From Auanema rhodensis (Eukaryota > Nematoda > Chromadorea > Rhabditida > Rhabditidae), in the NCBI GenBank assembly GCA_964057225.1, contig OZ059900.1, positions 5,156,501 through 5,220,500 of the forward strand: DNA of 64,000 nucleotides. The letters are read 5' to 3'. A model generated the notes under the pieces. The model saw only the letters and a list, made by a program, of their open reading frames with translations. It ran no database searches and was not told where the DNA came from. This document shows, piece after piece, positions 12,171-22,440 of this stretch. Both the position numbers and the translations under genes were made by a program. The first letter of the stretch is position 1. Every line of letters starts with the position of its first letter.

Positions 12171-15100
12171 AAAAAAAATTTTTTTTTTAATTCAGATGTT
12201 GAAACTCTTTAAAAAGGTGTAGTAAATGTTTTGAGGGTATCGTGAAAACCTGTTGGAAAAAAAATTTTTTTTGGACTGTGAGCCATTCGCATGGCTTAAT
12301 CGTTGAGGAAAGCTACAGCGCTGACAGATTCAATCAAGTTTAAAAAAAAAATTTTTTTTCAATTCAGATGTTGAAACTCTTTAAAAATGTGTAAAAAATG
12401 TTTTGAGAGTATCGTGAAAACAAGTTGGGAAAAAAATTTTTTTTTGGTCTGTGAGCCATTCGCATGGGTTAATCGTTGAGGAGAGCTACAGCGCTGACAG
12501 ATTCAATCAAGTTTAAAAAAAAAAATTTTTTTTTCAATTCAGATGTTGAAACTCTTTAAAAATGTGTAATAAATGTTTTGAGAGTATCGTGAAAACAAGT
12601 TGGAAAAAAATTTTTTTTTGGACTGTGAGCCATTCGCATGGCTTAATCCTTGAGGAAAACTACAGCGCTGACAGATTCAATCAAGTTTAAAAAAAAAAAA
12701 TTTTTTTTCAATTCAGATGTTGAAACTCTTTAAAAATGTGTAATAAATGTTTTGAGAGTATCGTGAAAACAAGTTGGAAAAAAATTTTTTTTTGGACTGT
12801 GAGCCATTCGCATGGCTTAATCCTTGAGGAAAGCTACAGCGCTGACAGATTCAATCAAGTTTTAAAAAAAAATTTTTTTTTCAATTGAGATGTTGAAACT
12901 TTTTAAAAATGTGCAATAAATGTTTTGAGAGTATCGTGAAAACAAGTTGGGAAAAAAATTTTTTTTTGGTCTGTGAGCCATTCGCATGGGTTAATCGTTG
13001 AGGAGAGCTACAGCGCTGACAGATTCAATCAAGTTTAAAAAAAAAAAATTTTTTTTCAATTCAGATGTTGACACTCTTTGAAAATGTGTAATAAATGTTT
13101 TGAGAGTATCGTGAAAACCAGTTGGAAAAAAAATTTTTTTTGGACTGTGAGCCATTCGCATGGCTTAATCGTTGAGGAAAGCTACAGCGCTGACAGATTC
13201 AATCAAGTTTAAAAAAAAAAATTTTTTTTTCAATTCAGATGTTGAAACTCTTTAAAAATGTGTCATAAATGTTTTGAGAGTATCGTGAAAACAAGTTGGG
13301 AAAAAAATTTTTTTTTGGTCTGTGAGCCATTCGCATGGGTTAATCGTTGAGGAGAGCTACAGCGCTGACAGATTCAATCAAGTTTATTTTTAATTTTTTT
13401 TTCAATTCAGATGTTGAAACTCTTTAAAAATGTGTAAAAAATGTTTTGAGAGTATCGTGAAAACAAGTTGGGAAAAAAATTTTTTTTTGGTCTGTGAGCC
13501 ATTCGCATGGGTTAATCGTTGAGGAGAGCTACAGCGCTGACAGATTCAATCAAGTTTAAAAAAAAAATTTTTTTTTCAATTCAGATGTTGAAACTCTTTA
13601 AAAATGTGTAATGAATGTTTTGAGAGTATCGTGAAAACAAGTTGGAAAAAAATTTTTTTTTGGTCTGTGAGCCATTCGCATTTGTTAATCGTTGAGGAGA
13701 GCTACAGCGCTGACAGATTCAATCAAGTTTAAAAAAAAAAAATTTTTTTTCAATTCAGATGTTGACACTCTTTGAAAATGTGTAATAAATGTTTTGAGAG
13801 TATCGTGAAAACCAGTTGGAAAAAAAATTTTTTTTGGACTGTGAGCCATTCGCATGGCTTAATCGTTGAGGAAAGCTACAGCGCTGACAGATTAAATCAA
13901 GTTAAAAAAAATTTTTTTTTTTCAATTCAGATGTTGAAACTCTTTAAAAATGTGTAATAAATGTTTTGAGGGTATCGTGAAAACAAGTTGGAAAAAAATT
14001 TTTTTTTGGACTGTGAGCCATTCGCATGGCTTAATCCTTGAGGAAAGCTACAGCGCTGACAGATTCAATCAAGTTTTAAAAAAAAAATTTTTTTTTCAAT
14101 TCAGATGTTGAAACTCTTTAAAAATGTGTAATAAATGTTTTGAGAGTATCGTGAAAACAAGTTGGAAAAAAATTTTTTTTGGACTGTGAGCCATTCGCAT
14201 GGCTTAATCGTTGAGGAAAGCTACAGCGCTGACAGATTCAATCAAGTTTAAAAAAAAAAATTTTTTTTTCAAATCAGATGTTGAAACTCTTTAAAAATGT
14301 GTCATAAATGTTTTGAGAGTATCGTGAAAACAAGTTGGGAAAAAAATTTTTTTGGGACTTGGAAATTTTTTTTGGACTGTGAGCCATTCGCATGGCTTAA
14401 TCCTTGAGGAAAGCTACAGCGCTGACAGATTCAATCAAGTTTAAAAAAAAATTTTTTTTTTCAATTCAGATGTTGAAACTCTTTAAAAATGTGTAATAAA
14501 TGTTTTGAGAGTATCGTGAAAACAAGTTGGAAAAAAATTTTTTTTTGGACTGTGAGCCATTCGCATGGCTTAATCCTTGAGGAAAGCTACAGCGCTGACA
14601 GATTCAATCAAGTTTAAAAAAAAATCTTTTTTTTTAATTCAGATGTTGAAACTCTTTAAAAAGGTGTAATAAATGTTTTGAGAGTATCGTGAAAACCAGT
14701 TGGAAAAAAAATTTTTTTTGGACTGTGAGCCATTCGCATGGCTTAATCGTTGAGGAAAGCTACAACGCTGACAGATTCAATCAAGTTTAAAAAAAAAATT
14801 TTTTTTTCAATTCAGATGTTGAAACTCTTTAAAAATGTGTAAAAAATGTTTTGAGAGTATCGTGAAAACAAGTTGGGAAAAAAATTTTTTTTTGGTCTGT
14901 GAGCCATTCGCATGGGTTAATCGTTGAGGAGAGCTACAGCGCTGACAGATTCAATCAAGTTTAAAAAAAAATTTTTTTTTTCAATTCAGATGTTGAAACT
15001 CTTTAAAAATGTGTAAAAAATGTTTTGAGAGTATCGTGAAAACAAGTTGGGAAAAAAATTTTTTTTTGGTCTGTGAGCCATTCGCATGGGTTAATCGTTG

Positions 15101-17267
15101 AGGAGAGCTACAGCGCTGACAGATTCAATCAAGTTTAAAAAAAAAATTTTTTTTTCAATTCAGATGTTGAAACTCTTTAAAAATGTGTAATAAATGTTTT
15201 GAGAGTATCGTGAAAACAAGTTGGGAAAAAAATTTTTTTTTGGTCTGTGAGCCATTCGCATGGGTTAATCGTTGAGGAGAGCTACAGCGCTGACAGATTC
15301 AATCAAGTTTAAAAAAAAAATTTTTTTTTCAATTCAGATGTTGAAACTCTTTAAAAATGTGTAATGAATGTTTTGAGAGTATCGTGAAAACAAGTTGGAA
15401 AAAAATTTTTTTTTGGACTGTGAGTCATTCGCATGGCTTAATCGTTGAGGAAAGCTACAGCGCTGACAGATTCAATCAAGTTTAAAAAAAAAATTTTTTT
15501 TTCAATTCAGATGTTGAAACTCTTTAAAATTGTGTAATGAATGTTTTGAGAGTATCGTGAAAACAAGTTGGAAAAAAATTTTTTTTTGGACTGTGAGTCA
15601 TTCGCATGGCTTAATCCTTGAGGAAAGCTACAGCGCTGACAGATTCAATCAAGTTTAAAAAAAAATTTTTTTTTCAATTCAGATGTTGAAACTCTTTAAA
15701 AATGTGTAACAAATGTTTTGAGAGTATCGTGAAAACAAGTTGGAAAAAAAATTTTTTTTGGACTTGGAAATTTTTTTTGGTCTGTGAGCCATTCGCATGG
15801 CTTAATCGTTGAGGAAAGCTACAACGCTGACAGATTCAATCAAGTTAAAAAAAAAATTTTTTTTTCAATTCAGATGTTGAAACTCTTTAAAAATGTGTAA
15901 AAAATGTTTTGAGAATATCGTGAAAACAAGTTGGGAAAAAAATTTTTTTTTGGTCTGTGAGCCATTCGCATGGGTTAATCGTTGAGGAGAGCTACAGCGC
16001 TGACAGAATCAATCAAGTAAAAAAAAGTTTTGTTTCTCAATTCAGATGTTGAAACTCTTTAAAAATGTGTAACAAATGTTTTGAGAGTATCGTGAAAACA
16101 AGTTGGGAAAAAAATTTTTTTGGGACTTGGAAATTTTTTTTGAACTGTGAGCCATTCGCATGGCTTAATCCTTGAGGAAAGCTACAGCGCTGACAGATTC
16201 AATCAAGTTTAAAAAAAAATTTTTTTTTTCAATTCAGATGTTGAAACTCTTTAAAAATGTGTAATAAATGTTTTGAGAGTATCGTGAAAACAAGTTGGAA
16301 AAAAATTTTTTTTTGGACTGTGAGTCATTCGCATGGCTTAATCCTTGAGGAAAGCTACAGCGCTGACAGATTCAATCAAGTTAAAAAAAAAATTTTTTTT
16401 TCAATTCAGATGTTGAAACTCTTTAAAAATGTGTAAAAAATGTTTTGAGAGTATCGTGAAAACAAGTTGGAAAAAAAATTTTTTTTGGACTTGGAAATTT
16501 TTTTTGGTCTGTGAGCCATTCGCATGGCTTAATCGTTGAGGAAAGCTACAACGCTGACAGATTCAATCAAGTTTAAAAAAAAAAAATTTTTTTCAATTCA
16601 GATGTTGAAACTCTTTAAAAATGTGTAACAAATGTTTTGAGAGTATCGTGAAAACAAGTTGGGAAAAAATTTTTTTTGGGACTTGGAAATTTTTTTTGGA
16701 CTGTGAGCCATTCGCATGGCTTAATCCTTGAGGAAAGCTACAGCGCTGACAGATTCAATCAAGTTTAAAAAAAAATTTTTTTTTTCAATTCAGATGTTGA
16801 AACTCTTTAAAAATGTGTAATAAATGTTTTGAGAGTATCGTGAAAACAAGTTGGAAAAAAATTTTTTTTTGGACTGTGAGTCATTCGCATGGCTTAATCC
16901 TTGAGGAAAGCTACAGCGCTGACAGATTCAATCAAGTTTAAAAAAAAATTTTTTTTTTCAATTCAGATGTTGAAACTCTTTAAAAATGTGTAATAAATGT
17001 TTTGAGAGTATCGTGAAAACAAGTTGGAAAAAAACTTTTTTTTGGACTGTGAGCCATTCGCATGGCTTAATCGTTGAGGAAAGCTACAGCGCTGACAGAT
17101 TCAATCAAGTTTAAAAAAAAATTTTTTTTTTCAATTCAGATGTTGAAACTCTTTAAAAATGTGTAATAAATGTTTTGAGAGTATCGTGAAAACAAGTTGG
17201 AAAAAAATTTTTTTGGGACTTGGAAATTTTTTTTGGTCTGTGAGCCATTCGCATGGCTTAATCCTTG

Positions 17268-17283
17268 TGTCGCTTCGGCGAAG
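17268..17283 (-). other. Probable LTR terminus (ACACA end) with small inverted repeat
   Basis: Satellite A matches up to ATCCTTG at 17267, where GAGG would be expected next. Unrelated sequence starts there with TGTGTCGCTTCGGCGAAG. Read on the - strand, the element therefore ends in CGACACA, a typical LTR-like CA end. An 11-bp inverted repeat (CTTCG-G-CGAAG) lies at 17273-17283. I could not find the other LTR end, so this is only a probable terminus. Confidence 0.45.
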
Positions 17284-17343
17284 GTATTCGGTTGTCGGTA
17301 TTCCGCTGAGAATTAATAGAACAGATAGTCAGTGGTAGAATGC

Positions 17344-17349
17344 TTTATT
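17344..17349 (-). promoter_or_regulatory. Polyadenylation signal AATAAA
   Basis: A canonical AATAAA lies on the - strand. It overlaps the TAA stop of the open frame that ends at 17348. It is downstream of both - strand genes and about 75 bp before the element end, where an LTR R-region signal would be expected. It could serve the Gag-like transcript or a longer retroelement transcript. Confidence 0.6.
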
Positions 17350-18077
17350 AAAGAGTTAACAATTCAACAAAATATAGATCGTCTATAGTCCGTTGAGGTT
17401 TGGTTGAGGTATATCGTATTTTCCGATCCCAAAGATGAAGATATGGGAAGGCGGGCCGAAAAGTACAATCTGAAATAGACAAAGTAAAGGAAAACGATAA
17501 AAACAAAACTGAAATGGAACAAAACATAGAAAAAAAATAAAAAATAATCGCTAACCGCGACACTGCCGCCGCAGCCAAGCCATTGGCCTTTTGCGACGTT
17601 GTCCGTCGCATAATGACCCATGATGCTTATCAGAGTTGCATTTGTAGCAGTTAGTGCTACAGGGATGCTCGTGTAGAGCCGATAAGCATCGTAAGCATAA
17701 TTTCAATTGATGAGCGCGGATTCCACGCTCCAAACAGATGAATAGATGGGACAATTGCCTGTGCGGTGACCATCAGTAGTCACTTGATCGCAAAATAGGC
17801 AAGTTTTCGTTGGTTGCGTTTGTAATCGGATCAAATTCTGATTTTCATTCAGAATTTTCATAGCTTCAGAAATGATTCTGAAGTGATTGTCCAAATACTC
17901 ACTCATGTATTGGAACTTTCGATTTAAACGATTTTCAACGAGAACAAGAGTTCGAATAGAGGTAGGAAGGTTAGAATAGGAAGGATCTTTCAATTCTTCC
18001 TCAAAAGATGGTTCATTATGAACTGTAATAGAATCAGAATCCATGACAACAAATAATTTCAAAAATGAGGATAACAA
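17348..18077 (-). pseudogene. Gag-like zinc-knuckle protein gene, frameshifted
   Basis: This resembles the nucleocapsid part of Gag from BEL/Pao-type retroelements, which binds RNA in the particle. The first frame runs 18077-17703 (124 codons). Codon 12 (MDSDS, at 18044) is the likelier start because a TATA-like box lies only 3 bp upstream of codon 1. Residues about 45-85 are charged and look coiled-coil forming. A CX2CX7HX4C motif follows at residues 93-109. The next motifs lie one frame over: CX2CX4HX3C (17697-17659) and a canonical CX2CX4HX4C zinc knuckle (17649-17608), ending at a TAG at 17551. Order and spacing fit one Gag split by a single-base-type frameshift near 17700-17750. Programmed frameshifting cannot be excluded. 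A third open frame continues to 17348 and could be joined by splicing. No capsid or protease domain is recognisable. Confidence 0.6.
17509..17555 (-). other. Candidate 47-nt intron in the Gag-like gene
   Basis: On the - strand a GTTAG donor-like sequence at 17555 is followed by two TTTCAG acceptors, ending at 17509 and 17470. They define introns of 47 or 86 nt, AT-rich and of a size common in nematodes. Both options place the zinc-knuckle frame in phase with the open frame that ends at 17348, and both remove the TAG at 17551. This is inference from splice-site resemblance and frame only. The stop may simply be the real end of the protein. Confidence 0.25.
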
Positions 18078-18079
18078 TG

Positions 18080-18087
18080 CTTATATA
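18080..18087 (-). promoter_or_regulatory. TATA-like box upstream of the Gag-like gene
   Basis: TATATAAG lies on the - strand in the 41-bp gap between the env-like stop (18119) and the Gag-like frame. A start site 25-30 bp downstream would fall near 18050-18055. That is after the first ATG of the frame (18077) and just before the ATG at 18044, which supports the latter as the start. In an intact LTR element a TATA box would be followed by R-U5 and a primer-binding site, and none fits in this space. Confidence 0.4.
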
Positions 18088-18118
18088 GTAAGATTTTTAA
18101 GGATAGTACGGAATTAGT

Positions 18119-20008
18119 TCAATGTTTAAATCTTCTATCAAAACAAAGATTTCTAAGAATAAAGAAAAACTTGGTTGTTGTATCTATTATGATTTTAATA
18201 GTACGGAAAGCTGTGATCAAGAAAAAATAAATGGCTGGAGTACAACCTAGGTATCCCAAAAAACATATGATGATCAGAAAAACAACGCAGATTGAAAACA
18301 TCATCCAGTGTTCTTTAAAAAGTTTCAAAAAAGGAATTATGTCAGGTATTATAACTGAATTCTGATTTGAATGAATTTCATTTGGTTCATTAGTAGATGA
18401 ATTAAAATATAATTGTCCCGTTACAATTATATCAATTTTTTCATGATTACATTTAGTATGACAAACTTCATTTATAATTAAATTATCTCTTTTAATATTG
18501 ATATTTGTAATTTCATTGAAAGGTGAACATTTAATCATGAATACATCTTTTGAACACTCGATCGGTATCCATGTTTCTTTAGATGACATACAAGAAAACA
18601 ATGCAGATGCACCCTGCCTACAGGAATAACATCCGGAGAGACTGATCAATAAGGGACGACAAGGTATATCATAGGAAAATGTATTACTGTCATATAAAAG
18701 TTCAGATTCAATTGAAACTGTAGTTTCATCAGACTGAGTTCGAAAAGTTAAGGATGTATCGGGTTTATAGATTGTTTCCGTATTTGCCATATACGGAGGT
18801 AAAATATGAGAAAAATGTGTGAAATTATGTTGTGGACATATACAGCCAGCAACATCATTATTGATTTTGTTACAAGTACAATCGATAACCGTTGTACATC
18901 TTGAAAAATTGTCGGAAGTGTCTGCCTTCGAAATACATTGTACCATAAATGGAAAATGTGGTTCAACAGCAAAGATTTGATTGTTTGAAGCAACAAAATA
19001 ATAATTATGAAGTGGAGTAGGAGGTTTGTCTTGTGTATTGATCGTCATATTGAAAAAAGAGTAATTCATCTTCAAATATGGTGGAATTGTGATATTATAA
19101 ATATTTTTATCTTTAACAATATGTGTTGTAATTTCAAAAGTTGAAGATGTTGTCCAATATTCACATTTAAATACTTCAAATATGTCGTCCGAAGTAGGTA
19201 CATGTTCTAATTTGTAGAAAAGACAAGGGTTTTCCCAAAATGTCAAACAACGCCATATATGGGCTGAAGACCGGACACATTTGGACTGTGTTGGATAATT
19301 ATATGGTTCGAATTCAGAAATACGAGAGCGATGATTCATAGTTTCACAAGTTTGATCACAAGATCCCATATGAGCACATCGAAAATCAACAGTTAGTTTA
19401 GGCAAAGTGGCCTTTGTAAAAAATTTTGTGGTTTTCTTACATTCATAACTTGTATATAATTTTCGAATTTGAATATAACCAATAGAATGATTTTTAAATT
19501 TTATATCCAGGCATAAATCTTTAACTCCAGGAGAAAAAACTATTTGATCACTATATTGGTGATAACATTGAGTACGATTCAGACAATGTGTAGAAACCGA
19601 ATGAATAACGTGATGATCGGTACAAGCAGTAGCATTATTAATCAGAAATATCGTTAGTATACTGATAATTGATAATCGAGAACCTCTTTTCCAAAATGGA
19701 GGATATAATTTAGGTTCTATATGTGGAATATTCTCAGATGAAGTTGGAGGAGGTTCAATAACTCCTAATTCAATATCATTCTGTTCCGGAGTATGAGGTC
19801 TAAGTGTGATAAAAGAAGATATGTAACGAATAGTATTAGACCAGGAATTATATCGATATTGATGGAATCCTATGCGTATACAACAACAAAGGATGCCAAA
19901 TAAACAACAAAGTGGTAAGAACAATGACCACATGGCAAGATGAGGAGCACAAAAAAATTTTTTTTTCCAACTTGTTTTCACGATACTCTCAAAACATTTT
20001 TTACACAT
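18119..20008 (-). CDS. Env-like glycoprotein, phlebovirus G2 type, 5' end in satellite
   Basis: This encodes a predicted membrane fusion glycoprotein of the kind carried by nematode BEL/Pao (Cer) elements and related to phlebovirus G2 (Gc). The open frame has 629 codons. Residues 1-19 are read from satellite A; element sequence starts at residue 20 (19951), and the first native Met is residue 26 (19933). A hydrophobic stretch lies at 26-43. A second at 111-128 resembles an internal signal peptide ending in NATA before a Cys-rich ectodomain. About nine N-glycosylation sequons are visible (for example N144, N173, N305, N395). The GCYSC motif at 459-463 and many paired cysteines fit the G2 family. 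A transmembrane segment lies at about 569-588, followed by a short basic tail. There is no internal stop, so the break is recent or the frame is maintained. The upstream part of the gene and pol are absent. Family assignment is from motif recognition, not a search. Confidence 0.7.
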   Translation of the reverse strand: MCKKCFESIVKTSWKKKFFCAPHLAMWSLFLPLCCLFGILCCCIRIGFHQYRYNSWSNTIRYISSFITLRPHTPEQNDIELGVIEPPPTSSENIPHIEPKLYPPFWKRGSRLSIISILTIFLINNATACTDHHVIHSVSTHCLNRTQCYHQYSDQIVFSPGVKDLCLDIKFKNHSIGYIQIRKLYTSYECKKTTKFFTKATLPKLTVDFRCAHMGSCDQTCETMNHRSRISEFEPYNYPTQSKCVRSSAHIWRCLTFWENPCLFYKLEHVPTSDDIFEVFKCEYWTTSSTFEITTHIVKDKNIYNITIPPYLKMNYSFFNMTINTQDKPPTPLHNYYFVASNNQIFAVEPHFPFMVQCISKADTSDNFSRCTTVIDCTCNKINNDVAGCICPQHNFTHFSHILPPYMANTETIYKPDTSLTFRTQSDETTVSIESELLYDSNTFSYDIPCRPLLISLSGCYSCRQGASALFSCMSSKETWIPIECSKDVFMIKCSPFNEITNINIKRDNLIINEVCHTKCNHEKIDIIVTGQLYFNSSTNEPNEIHSNQNSVIIPDIIPFLKLFKEHWMMFSICVVFLIIICFLGYLGCTPAIYFFLITAFRTIKIIIDTTTKFFFILRNLCFDRRFKH

Positions 20009-21689
20009 TTTTAAAAAATTTCAACATCTGAATTGAAAAAAAAATTTTTTTTTAAACTTGATTGAATCTGTCAGCGCTGTAGCTTTCCTCAAGGATTAAG
20101 CCATGCGAATGGCTCAGAGTCCAAAAAAAATTTTTTTTCCAACTTGTTTTCACGATACTCTCAAAACATTTTTTACACATTTTTAAAGAGTTTCAACATC
20201 TGAATTGAAAAAAAAAATTTTTTTTTAAACTTGATTGAATCTGTCAGCGCTGTAGCTTTCCTCAACGATTAAGCCATGCGAATGGCTCACAGTCCAAAAA
20301 AAATTTCCAAGTCCAAAAAAATTTTTTTTCCAACTTGTTTTTACGATACTCTCTAAACATTTTTTACACATTTTCAAAGAGTTTCAACATCTGAATTGAA
20401 AAAAAAAATTTTTTTTTAAACTTGATTGAATCTGTCAGCGCTGTAGCTTTCCTCAACGATTAAGCCATGCGAATGGCTCACAGTCCAAAAAAAATTTCCA
20501 AGTCCAAAAAAATTTTTTTTCCAACTTGTTTTTACGATACTCTCTAAACATTTTTTACACATTTTCAAAGAGTTTCAACATCTAAATTAAAAAAAAATTT
20601 TTTTTTAAAACTTGATTGAATCTGTCAGCGCTGTAGCTTTCCTCAAGAATTAAGCCATGCGAATGGCTCACAGTCCAAAAAAAATTTCCAAGTCCAAAAA
20701 AAATTTTTTTTCCAACTTGTTTTTACGATACTCTCAAAACATTTATTACACATTTTCAAAGAGTTTCAACATCTGAATTGAAAAAAAAATTTTTTTTTTA
20801 AACTTGATTGAATCTGTCAGCGCTGTAGCTTTCCTCAACGATTAAGCCATGCGAATGGCTCACAGACCAAAAAAAATTTTTTTTCCAACTTGTTTTCACG
20901 ATACTCTCAAAACATTTTTTACACATTTTTAAAAAAATTCAACATCTGAATTGAAAAAAAAAAATTTTTTTAAACTTGATTGAATCTGTCAGCGCTGTAG
21001 CTTTCCTCAAGAATTAAGCCATGCGAATGGCTCAGAGTCCAAAAAAAATTTCCAAGTCCAAAAAAAATTTTTTTTCCAACTTGTTTTCACGATACTCTCA
21101 AAACATTTTTTACACATTTTTAAAAAATTTCAACATCTAAATTGAAAAAAAAAATTTTTTTTAAACTTGATTGAATCTGTCAGCGCTGTAGCTTTCCTCA
21201 ACGATTAAGCCATGCGAATGGCTCACAGACCAAAAAAAATTTTTTTTCCAACTTGTTTTCACGATACTCTCAAAACATTTTTTACACATTTTTAAAAAAT
21301 TTCAACATCTGAATTGAAAAAAAAATTTTTTTTTAACTTGATTGAATCTGTCAGCGCTGTAGCTTTCCTCAAGGTTTAAGCCATGCGAATGGCTCAGAGT
21401 CCAAAAAAAATTTTTTTTCCAACTTGTTTTTACGATACTCTCAAAACATTTTTTACACATTTTTAAAAAATTTCAACATCTGAATTGAAAAAAAAATTTT
21501 TTTTTAACTTGATTGAATCTGTCAGCGCTGTAGCTTTCCTCAAGGATTAAGCCATGCGAATGGCTCACAGTCCAAAAAAAATTTCCAAGTCCAAAAAAAA
21601 TTTTTTTTCCAACTTGTTTTCACGATACTCTCAAAACATTTTTTACACATTTTTAAAAAATTTCAACATCTGAATTGAAAAAAAAATTT

Positions 21690-22440
21690 TTTTTTCAACT
21701 TGTTTTCACGATACTCTCAAAACATTTTTTACACATTTTTAAAAAATTTGAACATCTGAATTGAAAAAAAAATTTTTTTTTAACTTGATTGAATCTGTCA
21801 GCGCTGTAGCTTTCCTCAAGGATTAAGCCATGCGAATGGCTCACAGTCCAAAAAAAATTTCCAAGTCCAAAAAAAAATTCTTTCCCAACTTGTTTTTACG
21901 ATACTCTCAAAACATTTTTTACACATTTTTAAAGAGTTTCAACATCTGAATTGGAAAAAAAAAATTTTTTTTAAACTTGATTGAATCTGTCAGCGCTGTA
22001 GATTTCCTCAAGAATTAAGCCATGCGAATGGCTCACAGTCCAAAAAAAATTTTTTTTTCAACTTGTTTTCACGATACTCTCAAAACATTTATTACACATT
22101 TTCAAAGAGTTTCAACATCTGAATTGAAAAAAAAATTTTTTTTTTAAACTTGATTGAATCTGTCAGCGCTGTAGCTTTCCTCAAGGATTAAGCCATGCGA
22201 ATGGCTCACAGTCCAAAAAAAATTTTTTTTCCAACTTGATTGAATCTGTCAGCGCTGTAGCTTTCCTCAACGATTAAGCCATGCGAATGGCTCACAGTCC
22301 AAAAAAAATTTCCAAGTCCAAAAAAAATTTTTTTTCCAACTTGTTTTTACGATACTCTCAAAACATTTATTACACATTTTTAAAGAGTTTCAACATCTGA
22401 ATTGAAAAAAAAATTTTTTTTTAAACTTGTTTTCACGATA
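21690..22440 (-). repeat. Half-monomer deletion junctions in satellite A
   Basis: Each monomer has two modules ending in CAAGTT plus an A/T block. At 22231 the block that should be followed by TTTTCACG is followed by ATTGAATC, giving module 1 next to module 1. At 21698 and 22425 the reverse happens, giving module 2 next to module 2. Both possible products of unequal exchange between the two CAAGTT/A-T blocks are therefore present within about 700 bp. Related junctions recur at 26069, 26345, 26534 and 26728 in a duplicated segment. Confidence 0.8.

Larger units (their letters stand above)
1..17267 (+). repeat. Satellite A array, left arm, + orientation
   Basis: A tandem array fills the whole stretch, roughly 95-100 copies judged from length and period. 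Successive CTACAGCGCT motifs lie 172-174 bp apart (51, 223, 397), or about 192 bp apart where an extra GGGACTTGGAAATTTTTTT segment is present (397 to 589). Each monomer holds an imperfect hairpin (AGCCAT-TCGC-ATGGCT), the palindrome CAGCGCTG, and two A-tract/T-tract blocks about half a monomer apart. Length changes fall almost only in these blocks. Variants differ at GGACTG/GGTCTG, GGCTTAAT/GGGTTAAT, CGTTGAGG/CCTTGAGG and AATGTGTAA/AAGGTGTAA. They recur in the order a-(a)-b-c-d, giving 4-mer (~713 bp) and 5-mer (~885 bp) higher-order units. I see no gene or unrelated insertion before 17267. Confidence 0.97.
17268..19950 (-). mobile_element. Retroelement remnant with env-like and Gag-like genes
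   Basis: This is the only non-satellite sequence in the window. Read on the - strand it holds an env-like ORF (18119 to 19950, continuing open into satellite), 41 bp of spacer, a Gag-like zinc-knuckle gene, an AATAAA signal and an end in ACACA. The CA end fits the TG...CA rule for LTRs. No complete LTR pair, primer-binding site, protease, reverse transcriptase, RNase H or integrase is visible, so it cannot move by itself. Env before Gag is the reverse of the usual gag-pol-env order. Flanking satellite is + on the left and - on the right, and no target-site duplication can be recognised. It may be a rearranged BEL/Pao-type element, or two fragments brought together. Confidence 0.7.

Noticed and set aside
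13772..13957. 61-codon + strand open frame in satellite A
   Set aside because: It is a stop-free reading of ordinary monomers. A/T-tract length changes shift the frame in nearly all neighbours and nothing supports translation.
1..17267. CRISPR-like array
   Set aside because: The repeats have no unique spacers. The whole 172-192 bp monomer is repeated, as in satellite DNA.
17364..17621. 85-codon - strand frame with hydrophobic stretch
   Set aside because: It overlaps the Gag-like knuckle frame. Its hydrophobic part comes from the T-rich candidate intron region, so it looks like a shadow.
17268..18118. Complete LTR downstream of the env-like gene
   Set aside because: An ACACA end and AATAAA are present, but a zinc-knuckle gene occupies the space and no TG start or second copy of the sequence exists in the window.
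18748..18996. 82-codon - strand frame
   Set aside because: It lies inside the env-like gene in another frame and has no features of its own.
17255..19960. Target-site duplication flanking the retroelement
   Set aside because: Left flank ends ATCCTTG and right flank is an A-tract. No matching 4-6 bp repeat, and the flanks are in opposite orientation.
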